From Ferdinandcohnia salidurans (GTDB lineage: Bacteria; Bacillota; Bacilli; Bacillales; Bacillaceae_L), in contig NZ_JBHUEK010000008.1 in the NCBI RefSeq assembly GCF_042680725.1, forward strand, positions 1 through 64,000: a stretch of 64,000 nt of DNA, read 5' to 3'. Position 1 is the stretch's first letter, and every line of letters begins with the position of its first letter. The position numbers and the translations under genes were made by a program. The notes beneath the pieces are model-generated. The model did no database searches, had not been told where the DNA came from, and worked only from the letters and a program-made list of their open reading frames with translations. Positions 45,460-53,662 of this stretch are shown here, in pieces.

Positions 45460-46287
45460 ATGATTAAAAAGGCTATTATTCCTGCAGCAGGGTTTGGTAC
45501 ACGAGGATTACCAATGACGAAGGTACTACCTAAAGAAATGCTCCCTATCGGAGGGCGCCCGGCAATTGATTACATTGTCGAGGAAGCTGTAAAAGCAGGT
45601 ATTGAGCAAATCCTCATGATTGTCTCACGTACAAAAAATTTAATTGTGGATTATTATGATCGATCCCTAGAACTTGAAGCATTTTTAGAACAACAAAATA
45701 AAAAACATCTCCTCAATACTTTGCAACTCCCGAAAGTGAAAATTTATTATACGAGACAGTTCTACCCAAAAGGGTTAGGTCATGCCGTTTCATTAGCAAA
45801 GGATTTTATTGGTAATGAGCCATTTGCCATTTTGCTCCCTGATGAAATCTACCTTTCTAATAATCAAAACCCATTAGAGGAGTTAATAGACTCCTATAAT
45901 GAATACGGGAAAAATGTGATCGCCTTACAACAGGTTGATGAAGCGCATTTGAAAAGCTATGGAGTTATTCAGGTGGAGAAAAAGGAAAAAGACCGACTCT
46001 ATAAAATTTCTGATATTGTTGAAAAACCGAAAAGCAATCCACCCTCGAACCTTGCTGTTACAGGAAGATATATTTTGAAGCCAGACATCTTTTCTTGTTT
46101 AGAACAAACACAGCCTGGTGTCGGCTCAGAAGTTCAGTTAACAGATGCAATTAAGCTCATGCTTCAATCAGAACCAGCCTATGGAATTGAGGTTGCCAGT
46201 GAGCGATTTGATATTGCAAAGGAAGCTGAATATATAAGGCTTGTTCAAAAAATATTTACATTACAACAAGGAATAGAGGAGGAGTAA
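45460..46287 (+). CDS. galU: UTP-glucose-1-phosphate uridylyltransferase
   Basis: A 275-aa nucleotidyltransferase making UDP-glucose. The N-terminal signature AAGFGTRGLPMTK with KVLPKEMLP, the GLGHAVSLAKDF motif and VEKPK are those of GalU/GtaB. It is somewhat shorter than B. subtilis GtaB at the C-terminus. GGGGGGAGGC precedes the ATG at 45460. It lies 1 bp before the dehydrogenase gene that uses its product, so it is probably a pathway-dedicated copy. Confidence 0.92.
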   Translation: MIKKAIIPAAGFGTRGLPMTKVLPKEMLPIGGRPAIDYIVEEAVKAGIEQILMIVSRTKNLIVDYYDRSLELEAFLEQQNKKHLLNTLQLPKVKIYYTRQFYPKGLGHAVSLAKDFIGNEPFAILLPDEIYLSNNQNPLEELIDSYNEYGKNVIALQQVDEAHLKSYGVIQVEKKEKDRLYKISDIVEKPKSNPPSNLAVTGRYILKPDIFSCLEQTQPGVGSEVQLTDAIKLMLQSEPAYGIEVASERFDIAKEAEYIRLVQKIFTLQQGIEEE

Positions 46288-46288
46288 A

Positions 46289-47566
46289 GTGAATGTTTTA
46301 GTCATTGGAACAGGATATGTAGGAACTACCACAGGCCTTGTATTATGTGAAAAAGGACACAAGGTAATCGGCCTAGATATTGATGAAAAAAAGGTAAAGG
46401 CATTATCTAATGGTAGGCTTCATTTTTATGAGCAAGGCTTACCGGAATTATTAACGAAACATCTTACACAAAAGAATCTTTCATTTACAACGGACGCAAA
46501 AACAGCAATCCAAGAAAATGATTTTATTTTTATTTGTGTTGGTACACCAAAAAACGAAGATGGTAGTGCAAATCTTAGTGCAGTCTATTCTGTAGCTAAG
46601 ATGATTGGAACCCATATGAACAAGTACAAAGTAGTGATTAATAAAAGTACAGTTCCAGTAGGAACAAATAGGAAGGTTGCAGCTGTGATTGAAGCAGAAA
46701 ACAGGGAAATTCCTTTTGATGTAGTATCGAATCCAGAATTTTTAAGAGAAGGTTCTGCACTTTATGATGCCCTTCATCCCGATCGAGTGGTAATTGGCAG
46801 TTCTAGTCAAAAGGCGTTTGAGATGATGAACAAATTGTATGCAGGTGAAAAAGCCCCCATTATCGAAACAACTCCAAATGCTGCAGAACTTATTAAATAT
46901 GCTTCGAATTCCTTTCTGGCTTTAAAAATTTCCTTTATTAATCAGCTTGCAAGACTATGTGACATCATAGGAGTGGATATTGATGAAATATCAAAAGGAA
47001 TAGGTCTCGACCATAGGATAGGATCCCATTTCCTGAAAGCTGGAATTGGATATGGGGGTTCATGCTTTCCTAAAGATGTAAGCGCATTGATCACCATTGC
47101 TAAAGAACAAGGAATGAATTTATCGATCTTGGAAGAGGTAGAGTCTATAAACAAAACACAGCCATTTTATTTTTTGAAGAAAGTTGATGAGAAAATAGGT
47201 GGATTGAAGAATAAAAGCATTGCTGTACTAGGCATAGCCTTTAAGCCAGGAACAGATGATACAAGGGAATCACCTAGTTTAGTCTTACTTGATGAGCTTG
47301 TAAGTAAAGGCTGTGTTGTAAAAGTACATGATCCAATTGTGACACTCCGAAACCCTGGTGTGGAGCAATGTAAGGATGTATTTGAGACAGTAGACGGAGT
47401 GGATGCCGTATTATTGATTACAGATTGGGAGGAGTATACGCAGTTAGATTGGGGGAAGGTGAAAAAAGCTGTAAAGCAGCCATTCGTCTTCGATGGAAGA
47501 AATGTTCTAAATAAACAAGAACTTGAAAACCTTGGATTCCATTATGAAGGAATCGGAAAATCATAG
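46289..47566 (+). CDS. ugd: UDP-glucose 6-dehydrogenase
   Basis: A 425-aa enzyme that oxidises UDP-glucose to UDP-glucuronate with two NAD+. GTGYVG (residues 7-12) binds NAD, SKTVP-like NKSTVPVGT and EFLREG follow, and the catalytic Cys is in GYGGSCFPKDV. The C-terminal UDP-binding domain ends with DGRNVLN. The GTG at 46289 follows GAGGAGTAAA. With galU and the epimerase it forms a UDP-glucose to UDP-galacturonate route. Confidence 0.93.
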   Translation: MNVLVIGTGYVGTTTGLVLCEKGHKVIGLDIDEKKVKALSNGRLHFYEQGLPELLTKHLTQKNLSFTTDAKTAIQENDFIFICVGTPKNEDGSANLSAVYSVAKMIGTHMNKYKVVINKSTVPVGTNRKVAAVIEAENREIPFDVVSNPEFLREGSALYDALHPDRVVIGSSSQKAFEMMNKLYAGEKAPIIETTPNAAELIKYASNSFLALKISFINQLARLCDIIGVDIDEISKGIGLDHRIGSHFLKAGIGYGGSCFPKDVSALITIAKEQGMNLSILEEVESINKTQPFYFLKKVDEKIGGLKNKSIAVLGIAFKPGTDDTRESPSLVLLDELVSKGCVVKVHDPIVTLRNPGVEQCKDVFETVDGVDAVLLITDWEEYTQLDWGKVKKAVKQPFVFDGRNVLNKQELENLGFHYEGIGKS

Positions 47567-47582
47567 TCCTTCATACAAAATT

Positions 47583-47620
47583 GGTCATCATGTAAAACCC
47601 GTGATGACCATATTTTATTT
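47583..47620 (+). terminator. Terminator of galU-ugd
   Basis: GGTCATCA / TGATGACC stem followed by TATTTTATTT. Confidence 0.7.
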
Positions 47621-47710
47621 ATAGGGGTCCGACGAGTGCTAATTACCTTTTAACCCCCTAGGAAATTAACGGTTTTACCAAAGGTGTTTTTGTAAAAAGG
47701 AGGAGTTAGT

Positions 47711-48058
47711 TTGTCTGTTTTTGAATTCATTTTACTAGGCTTAGCCAGTTTTCGCCTTACAAGGTTATTGGTGTTTGATAAAATTACAGAATTTATTCGT
47801 AGTCCTTTTCATGAGGTAATTGAAGAGGAACTACCTGACGGGACAATAGAAGAATATATAAAGCTTAAAGGGACTGGAGTAAGAAGATGGATTGGTGAAC
47901 TATTAAGCTGCTATTGGTGTACAGGAATTTGGTCAACAGCATTCCTCTATCTTCTATATGAATTTTATTTACCCCTTTCTGAACCGCTTATTTTTATTTT
48001 CGCAATCGCAGGCCTTGCATCCATCATTGAAACCTGTGTTACGAGACTATTAAATTAG
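47711..48058 (+). CDS. yjcA: Sporulation protein YjcA family (DUF1360)
   Basis: A 115-aa membrane protein. ASFRLTRLLVFDKITEFIR at the N-terminus and ELLSCYWCTGIWS are hallmarks of DUF1360/YjcA, with a C-terminal helix pair. In B. subtilis yjcA lies beside the cotZYXWV genes, and this anchors the locus as the spore-coat region. The TTG at 47711 follows AGGAGGAG. Confidence 0.85.
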   Translation: MSVFEFILLGLASFRLTRLLVFDKITEFIRSPFHEVIEEELPDGTIEEYIKLKGTGVRRWIGELLSCYWCTGIWSTAFLYLLYEFYLPLSEPLIFIFAIAGLASIIETCVTRLLN

Positions 48059-48113
48059 GGTTTTCGTTTACTAGGTAAAATACACAATTTCCCATAAATA
48101 AACTCATGTCCAT

Positions 48114-48141
48114 ACAATTTATAGACTTATTCCATATAGTA
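48114..48141 (+). promoter_or_regulatory. Sigma-K promoter of the 81-aa gene
   Basis: ACA at 48114, then 16 bp after the ACA, then CATATAGTA (48133-48141). This matches the sigma-K pattern. It would place the start about 25 nt before the gene at 48171. Confidence 0.68.
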
Positions 48142-48170
48142 GGAATTAGGAACAGTAAAGAGGTGAGAAT

Positions 48171-48416
48171 ATGGGGAAAAATGGTTCATTTAAAAACAAT
48201 GACAATCAGAGCCAGGTGGAACGCTCAAACCAAGACGGTTTAAACCAAGAACCGTCAAACAGAGAAAATATATTTAGCGTGAATGCACCAGGTGGTGTAT
48301 CCATTCAAGTTTTGGGTATGGATATAAAGATGAGTGATTTGGACATTACAATTGGACCTGATGCAAACATTAGCGATATTCAAAGTATCTTCGATCAACT
48401 TAGTAGAAGAGGATAA
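48171..48416 (+). CDS. Small hydrophilic protein, probably spore-associated
   Basis: An 81-aa protein with an Asn/Gln/Ser-rich first half (FKNNDNQSQVERSNQDG) and a second half rich in beta-forming and acidic residues (APGGVSIQVLGMDIKMSDLD). No Cys, no membrane segment. Family not recognised. A spore role is inferred from its sigma-K-like promoter and location. AAGAGGTGAG precedes the ATG. Confidence 0.65.
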   Translation: MGKNGSFKNNDNQSQVERSNQDGLNQEPSNRENIFSVNAPGGVSIQVLGMDIKMSDLDITIGPDANISDIQSIFDQLSRRG

Positions 48417-48442
48417 TTCGAACGAATGTCCTCAGCTTTATT

Positions 48443-48478
48443 AACGAATGTATCAAAAATGATACATTCGTTTTTTTT
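48443..48478 (+). terminator. Terminator of the 81-aa gene
   Basis: AACGAATGTATCA / TGATACATTCGTT stem followed by eight Ts. Confidence 0.9.
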
Positions 48479-48595
48479 GACTAGGAACGTAAAGGCACAA
48501 TTTCATTTGCCCTTTTTCAACAATGAATGGACAAACACACTGCCAACTTTATTAAAAATGTATAACTTAAAGTATTGAGTTGGGAGGTGAAATAT

Positions 48596-48832
48596 ATGGG
48601 GAAGAAGGAAAAAGATAAGTCAAAAAAATACGATGAAATCCGGGCAATTGTAAGAGAAGAATTGGAAACTGTACTACAAAATCTCTCTGGCAATATTCAA
48701 TTTAGTTTTAATCCACCAGTAGAAGAAGAACAAACTGAAACAGCAGACACAACAGAAGGGACCGAAGACCAAAATCCCACAGAAGAACAAGTTGATGCAA
48801 AATCTGACTCCACTAACCTGGAAAAGTCATAA
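48596..48832 (+). CDS. Small acidic-tailed protein, function unknown
   Basis: A 78-aa protein with a basic N-terminus (MGKKEKDKSKKYDEI), a central helix (REELETVLQNLSG) and an acidic Glu/Thr-rich tail (EEEQTETADTTEGTEDQ). Family not recognised. GGGAGGTG precedes the ATG at 48596; an in-frame start at 48575 lacks a site. It lies between sporulation-linked genes and ends at a hairpin. Confidence 0.6.
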   Translation: MGKKEKDKSKKYDEIRAIVREELETVLQNLSGNIQFSFNPPVEEEQTETADTTEGTEDQNPTEEQVDAKSDSTNLEKS

Positions 48833-48843
48833 GTTAGGAATGA

Positions 48844-48880
48844 AAGGGCTGCTTGCGAATTAAAGCAAGACAGTCTTTTC
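48844..48880 (+). terminator. Terminator of the 78-aa gene
   Basis: Imperfect stem AAGGGCTGCTTGC / GCAAGACAGTCTTTT followed by CATAAA. Confidence 0.65.
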
Positions 48881-48927
48881 ATAAATAAGTTAAACAAAAA
48901 TTGGTATTTCTAATTAATCTGTCCTAC

Positions 48928-48954
48928 ACAAGTAGAAATCCCAAGAATACTATA
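48928..48954 (+). promoter_or_regulatory. Candidate sigma-K promoter of the kinase-GT-HipA operon
   Basis: AC (48928-48929), 16 bp, then AATACTATA (48946-48954), one mismatch to CATAnnnTA. Confidence 0.42.
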
Positions 48955-49035
48955 CATTGATAGACTTTTACAAACAAAAATTTGTAAGGCTTTTTATAAA
49001 AAATGGAACGAAATAAGTTGTGAGGTGAAATTGAA

Positions 49036-49998
49036 TTGAATAAACAAGTGAATGTAGACTGTAAGGAAATAGAGACCTATGTAAAAAACATTACTGTTCA
49101 AGCACACGAGGACGCTGAAGTGACAGTCCTAAATAATAATACATCACTTAAAATGATTGGAAAAGGCGTACATGGGGCCGTATTCCAAGCAAATGAAGAT
49201 GTCTGTATTAAAGTATATGGGGAAGAAGATGTTTGTGCCAGAGAGCTTTATGCGTTAAGTCTTGGTCAACATACCACTCTTTTTCCAAAAGTATTCTGTA
49301 GTGGTCCTAAATATATTGCCATGGAAATGGTATATGGAATCGACTTGCGTGAATATTTACAATCCCAACCATTAACCAAAAACCTATCTGTTAAACTAAT
49401 AGATCTTTTAACCACATATAAACAAATTGGTCTTGAAAGAATTGACCATCATAAGCGCCATATTTTTGTGCAGGAAGATGGAAATTTAAAGGTTCTTGAC
49501 GTAGGTACAACAGTATGGAGAAATCGCGTCTATCCATACCCTCGAAAACTCTTAAATAGCCTAGGAGATCAATATCGAGAGATGTTTTTAGAACATGTAA
49601 AAGAAATGGCTCCCGCACTCCATGAAGAATGGCAGAAGTATATCGAAATGGAAAAATATGCAACAGCATTACATGAAAAATTCTTTGCTCAAGAGGATGT
49701 ATCGCTTAAGAAGCTTAAAAAAGAAGAAAAGATTCTACGAACAGGCGACAATGAATGGGATTCAAAAATCGAAGATCTCGTGAGAAAAGTTCATAAAGAA
49801 CAATGGATTAAAGCCCTTACTGCACAAGGAGTAGACATCGAATATGTAAAGGCAAATGCGAAAGAGCTTGAACGAGAATATATTTATGGCGATAAAAAGA
49901 AAAAGAAGGACAAAAAAGGAAGTTCTTTGTCAGATATGGGTGGTAAGAAGAAAGCAAGAGTTTTCACTTCTTCTAAAAAGAAACGCAAAAAGAAATAG
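49036..49998 (+). CDS. Kinase-fold protein with Lys-rich C-terminal tail
   Basis: A 320-aa protein with one kinase-like domain of the same type as the tandem protein at 42949: glycine loop IGKGVHGAVF (41-50), K59, catalytic loop D137-x4-H142 and metal Asp155 in VLDVG. A helical linker (about 190-280) leads to a tail of very high Lys content (KKKKDKK, SSKKKRKKK), like polycationic coat proteins. TTG 49036 has GAGGTGAAA upstream. First of an operon with a glycosyltransferase (38 bp downstream) and a HipA-like kinase. A role in phosphorylating spore-surface proteins is inferred. Confidence 0.72.
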   Translation: MNKQVNVDCKEIETYVKNITVQAHEDAEVTVLNNNTSLKMIGKGVHGAVFQANEDVCIKVYGEEDVCARELYALSLGQHTTLFPKVFCSGPKYIAMEMVYGIDLREYLQSQPLTKNLSVKLIDLLTTYKQIGLERIDHHKRHIFVQEDGNLKVLDVGTTVWRNRVYPYPRKLLNSLGDQYREMFLEHVKEMAPALHEEWQKYIEMEKYATALHEKFFAQEDVSLKKLKKEEKILRTGDNEWDSKIEDLVRKVHKEQWIKALTAQGVDIEYVKANAKELEREYIYGDKKKKKDKKGSSLSDMGGKKKARVFTSSKKKRKKK

Positions 49999-50036
49999 TA
50001 TATGAATTGTAAGAATCTAAAGAAAGGAGGCTAATT

Positions 50037-51140
50037 TTGAAAGTACTAGTGATTTGGCGCTTATTGACCGTTGGTGGAGTGAATGCAGGCTGGCGCAATC
50101 GCGCCGTTTATTTTAAAAAATATGGCATTGAAACTGATTTTATGTATGTAAAAGACCTTGGTGGCATGCATATCATGGAGGATGTAGCAACTGTTTATTT
50201 AACCGATGATAAAGAGGAAATTGTAAATATTATTGAAAAGAACAAGTATGATGTAATCATTATTTGTGATACAAAAAAGGGCTTTAAATGGATTCGTAAG
50301 GCGAATTACAAAGGGCCGTTATTACTTGAGGCGCGTACTCCAGAAATAATCAAACTAGATCGCCATCTTCCAGATTTTGATTCCGTTCAACCGGACCGTA
50401 TTATTGTCCCCTCCCATCACCAAAAGCGCCTCGCATCGATATTAATCGATTCAAATGCACCCTATGAGGTAATCTACAACGGGATTAATACCGAATTCTT
50501 TAAACCACTAAATCCAGAGGATATCCACTTAAATAAGGAACCTATCATTCCAAAGGGAAGAAAGGTAGTTGCCTATATCGGGAGACTCGATGGCCGAAAA
50601 AACTGGAAACTATTAATGGAAATAGCTCATCTTATTAATAGTGAGCGGGAAGACATTGAAATTTGGATCATCGGTGGGGACAAAAGTGTTCAAAAGGATG
50701 AATTTGTGGCCTATTGGAAGAATCATGGATTAACAGATATCGTTAAATGGTATCCGGTTGTCCCATATCAGGAAATGCCACATATGTACTCTAAAGTTAG
50801 ACAATCCGGTGGGTGTACGATTGCAACGACTAAGGGAGAGTCGTTTGGGAATACGTTTATCGAATCCATGGCTTGTGGGGTACCGGTCGTTGCGCCAGGG
50901 ATCTCATCCATTCCTGAAATAGTTGAGGACGGTAAGACTGGCTTATTATATATCGAGGAAAATGCGCGTGATGCTGCAAAAAAAATCTATCAAATTGTGG
51001 ATGCACCTGAATATTATCAAACATTATCTGCTAATGCTCGGAAACGGGTTGAGGATAATTTTTCAATCGAAACATGCGCTGAAAGCTATATTAAATTACT
51101 TCGAGAATTGACTGGAGGTGACGGACATCCAACCAACTAA
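50037..51140 (+). CDS. Glycosyltransferase family 4
   Basis: A 367-aa GT-B glycosyltransferase. The N-terminal domain starts KVLVIWRLLTVGGVNAGWR. The C-terminal donor site has YIGRLDGRKNWKLLMEIA and TTKGESFGNTFIESMACGVPVVAPG, with the conserved EX7E glutamate. Cytoplasmic. TTG 50037 follows AAAGGAGG. Its 3' end overlaps the next gene by 23 nt. Location suggests work on a spore-surface glycan. Confidence 0.85.
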   Translation: MKVLVIWRLLTVGGVNAGWRNRAVYFKKYGIETDFMYVKDLGGMHIMEDVATVYLTDDKEEIVNIIEKNKYDVIIICDTKKGFKWIRKANYKGPLLLEARTPEIIKLDRHLPDFDSVQPDRIIVPSHHQKRLASILIDSNAPYEVIYNGINTEFFKPLNPEDIHLNKEPIIPKGRKVVAYIGRLDGRKNWKLLMEIAHLINSEREDIEIWIIGGDKSVQKDEFVAYWKNHGLTDIVKWYPVVPYQEMPHMYSKVRQSGGCTIATTKGESFGNTFIESMACGVPVVAPGISSIPEIVEDGKTGLLYIEENARDAAKKIYQIVDAPEYYQTLSANARKRVEDNFSIETCAESYIKLLRELTGGDGHPTN

Positions 51141-51897
51141 ATACCATCAATTATATGAAGGGAAATCCAATAACGCACATCTTATTTCTTTTGATAATGG
51201 AAAACAGTATATAGTGAAATTTTTTAAGGAAGGCCAAGATAAGGTATTGTTTAACGAATGGGTTGGGTATTCAATTGCACGCTATTTACAGCTTCCAGTC
51301 CCTCCAAGCCGCTTTGTACAAATTCCTGAATCATTCTATAGTGAATTAACCGGTGGCGAGCTTGTAAAGGTTACGAATACACAGTTTGCCATTGAATATA
51401 TTCCAAACTGTCAAAACGCGCATGAATTGACATCCCCAAATGTCATTAATCGCAGCCAGCTTGCCGGAATTATCATTATGGATTACTGGCTCTATAATCT
51501 GGATCGGACTAGGAAAAATGTGCTTTTTAAAGAAACACCTGAAGGAAATCACATGCTGTATATTATTGATCATGCAGACCTTTTTGGTTCATATGCTTGG
51601 GATAGTTCAAATCTCTCCACATACTGTAGGAAGCTAATGAAAAGTGCGACACATGAATTAATCGCTAGTTTCATTCCAGATGAGAAAGATTTTTATGACC
51701 AATTGTCCATCATACAATCAATCCCAATCCATTTATTAAATGAAATTGTCGCTTTCACACCAGAAGACTGGGGCGTTACCGAGGATGATAAAAAACGAGT
51801 TGTCGATTATTTAGTGTGCCGTCGAGATATGGTTTTATCTAAATTGATAAGGGACTTTATCAAATCACGATATCGACCGCTTCATTCTAAATCTTAA
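51118..51897 (+). CDS. HipA-like kinase
   Basis: A 259-aa protein of the HipA-like kinase type. An N-terminal lobe with KQYIVKFF supplies the ATP-binding Lys, and the active site is NLDRTRKNVLF (Asp and Asn both kept) followed by the metal-binding IIDHADLF. Unlike the other kinase-fold proteins of the locus the catalytic residues look intact. The start is uncertain: GTG 51118 overlaps its own GGAGG, while an ATC at 51127 sits at ideal distance from it. Confidence 0.75.
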   Translation: MTDIQPTKYHQLYEGKSNNAHLISFDNGKQYIVKFFKEGQDKVLFNEWVGYSIARYLQLPVPPSRFVQIPESFYSELTGGELVKVTNTQFAIEYIPNCQNAHELTSPNVINRSQLAGIIIMDYWLYNLDRTRKNVLFKETPEGNHMLYIIDHADLFGSYAWDSSNLSTYCRKLMKSATHELIASFIPDEKDFYDQLSIIQSIPIHLLNEIVAFTPEDWGVTEDDKKRVVDYLVCRRDMVLSKLIRDFIKSRYRPLHSKS

Positions 51898-51928
51898 AAG
51901 GACAGCTTGCGATGCTGTCCTTTTTTAA
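51897..51928 (+). terminator. Terminator of the kinase-GT-HipA operon
   Basis: AAAGGACAGC / GCTGTCCTTT stem followed by TTTAATA. Confidence 0.9.
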
Positions 51929-51953
51929 TACCAATTTTTAGGGGGAATTGTAA

Positions 51954-52685
51954 TTGCTCTCGTATACAAAGGTGAAAATTGGTGATTCGAATCATTGTAT
52001 ATACGTCAATGAACAAACAAATAAGGGGAGGCAGTTGGTAGCTAGTAATGGGATGTTACATCCAAAGGTTACAGAAATATGGAGAACAACGGCAACCAAA
52101 TTCTTTCCTGATCTGGTTCTTGATATAGGGGCCGGATATGGTGATGTTTTGTTTTCAACAGAGTACAATAAGGATGCCAAAATTGTAGGAATTGAAGCAA
52201 ATAAAGATTACGAACCTGGGTTTATACAGTCTCAAAATGAACACCTTAACAGAAAGCAAATCGAGCTTAAATACTCCTTAGGCCAACTTGAATCAAATGA
52301 GATTAAGTGCAGGAAGTTGCTTTTTATAATGAATCTGCATGGAAATGAGAGAGAAGGTCTTAAAACACTTGAAAAGCTTACAAAAGGCTGTGAATCTGTT
52401 GTAGGAATACTCGATTTCAACAGTATCTATCTAGAAGAAAATGGTACAAGAATCGATGAACTTCTTTCGTATGTAAAAACTCATTATGAGGTATTTGTAC
52501 TAAAATCCACTAACAAATTAATCAAATTGCAGCCTCTAACATATCCCATTCTAAAAAGAACCCTCAAAAAACCATATATTATTACCGATTTATTGCTAGT
52601 TTCAGATGCAAATCTAGTAAGTCTATTAGGCTATAAAAGATCAATCAATTATTTAGATAGAGGACAATACTACCTAAAGGAATGA
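51954..52685 (+). CDS. SAM-dependent methyltransferase (FkbM-like)
   Basis: A 243-aa methyltransferase. Motif I appears as LVLDIGAGYGDVLF (about residues 55-68), with IVGIEANKD as motif II, which fits the FkbM class that methylates sugar hydroxyls. In the B. cereus group methylation finishes the exosporium sugar anthrose; a similar capping step is conceivable here (inference). The TTG at 51954 follows GGGGG at about 9 nt. It lies alone between two terminators. Confidence 0.72.
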   Translation: MLSYTKVKIGDSNHCIYVNEQTNKGRQLVASNGMLHPKVTEIWRTTATKFFPDLVLDIGAGYGDVLFSTEYNKDAKIVGIEANKDYEPGFIQSQNEHLNRKQIELKYSLGQLESNEIKCRKLLFIMNLHGNEREGLKTLEKLTKGCESVVGILDFNSIYLEENGTRIDELLSYVKTHYEVFVLKSTNKLIKLQPLTYPILKRTLKKPYIITDLLLVSDANLVSLLGYKRSINYLDRGQYYLKE

Positions 52686-52686
52686 A

Positions 52687-52714
52687 ATGTCCTTCATAAC
52701 CGTGATGAAGGACA
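52687..52714. terminator. Hairpin between the methyltransferase and the coiled-coil gene
   Basis: ATGTCCTTCAT / ATGAAGGACAT, a perfect 11-bp stem without a U-tract, shared by convergent genes. Confidence 0.55.
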
Positions 52715-52722
52715 TGAACATT

Positions 52723-53520
52723 TTAGTAGTTTACAATAATCTTATTAAGCGAAAAGGACCCCTTTGGCAGTTCCTTGCTATAGACAAATCCGTCTACAAC
52801 AACAGATTGGCTTTCCTCATTTTTCATTAGGGTAATATCAAATTGGGGGAAAATAATGGTTTCGTTAGGTTCTAGGGGGTCTAAATCTGCATATTTTATC
52901 CAATATTCTCCGTTCTCCTTGATTTTTTCTTTCCAGTTTTCATGCAAAAAGACCCAGTCAATTTCGGTATAAACAAAGTTATGAGATTTCTTTGTGCCAA
53001 TTTTTCCGCTAAGGGTACCGGCATCGATAGGTGTCAGTTTGACGCAAACAATTATGTCATGTAAGGGAGCGGTGCCTGTGTTTTTAATAATAAAATCACC
53101 GATAATGGTAATATCATCTTCCTCCGTATTTGGTAAGAGAGTCGAATAGGCAAAATGAGCCTGAATACGGGGAAAGGTTTCAAGCGTATTTTGTCTTGGC
53201 TCCTCAACCAGAGGTTTAGAAGATACAACTTTTTGTTGGAGCTGGGAAGAACGTTGTTTTTCCTCCTCAAGTTCTACTTCAAGCTGCATGATTTTTTCCT
53301 TTAACTTATAAATTTCCTTTTGGTACGTCTCTATTTGTTGATCCTCAATTGTATATAATTTTTCTTGTAAATACTGATTTCGGACCTTTTCTTTTTCTAT
53401 ACTAGCCTGTAGGGATTTCAGTTTGTGCTCGTAGGATACAATTTCGGACTGGTAATGAATAATACGTTGTTTTAGTTGGATACTGTCTTCTGGCCGTCCC
53501 TGGTGCTGTCTGTGTTTCAC
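52723..53520 (-). CDS. Coiled-coil protein with C-terminal beta domain, unknown function
   Basis: A 265-aa protein. Residues about 12-95 form a long, heptad-rich coiled coil (KQRIIHYQSEIVSYEHKL, EIYKLKEKIMQLEVELEEEK). Residues 115-265 are a beta-rich domain (IIGDFIIKNTGTAPLHDII) reminiscent of Ig-like folds. No Cys, no signal peptide. Family not recognised. GTG 53520 has GGAGGGATACAT upstream. Probably a late-sporulation structural protein given its promoter-like upstream region. Confidence 0.62.
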   Translation of the reverse strand: MKHRQHQGRPEDSIQLKQRIIHYQSEIVSYEHKLKSLQASIEKEKVRNQYLQEKLYTIEDQQIETYQKEIYKLKEKIMQLEVELEEEKQRSSQLQQKVVSSKPLVEEPRQNTLETFPRIQAHFAYSTLLPNTEEDDITIIGDFIIKNTGTAPLHDIIVCVKLTPIDAGTLSGKIGTKKSHNFVYTEIDWVFLHENWKEKIKENGEYWIKYADLDPLEPNETIIFPQFDITLMKNEESQSVVVDGFVYSKELPKGSFSLNKIIVNY

Positions 53521-53541
53521 ATGTATCCCTCCTCTCCCTTA

Positions 53542-53569
53542 CAAGTTATGTAAGAATCGCAGAATTTGT
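53542..53569 (-). promoter_or_regulatory. Candidate sigma-K promoter of the coiled-coil gene
   Basis: Minus strand: AC (53569-53568), 17 bp, CATAACTTG (53550-53542), one mismatch in the consensus. Confidence 0.45.
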
Positions 53570-53616
53570 GTTTTTGGATCATAAAAATATCGTACAAATA
53601 ATAAAACAGAAAAAAT

Positions 53617-53650
53617 AAACTAGACTGTTGAAATTTCAACAGTCTAGTTT
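53617..53650 (-). terminator. Terminator of the Cys-rich protein A gene
   Basis: Perfect palindrome AAACTAGACTGTTGAAA / TTTCAACAGTCTAGTTT followed on the minus strand by a T-rich run. Confidence 0.88.
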
Positions 53651-53662
53651 AACCAGGTTCAC

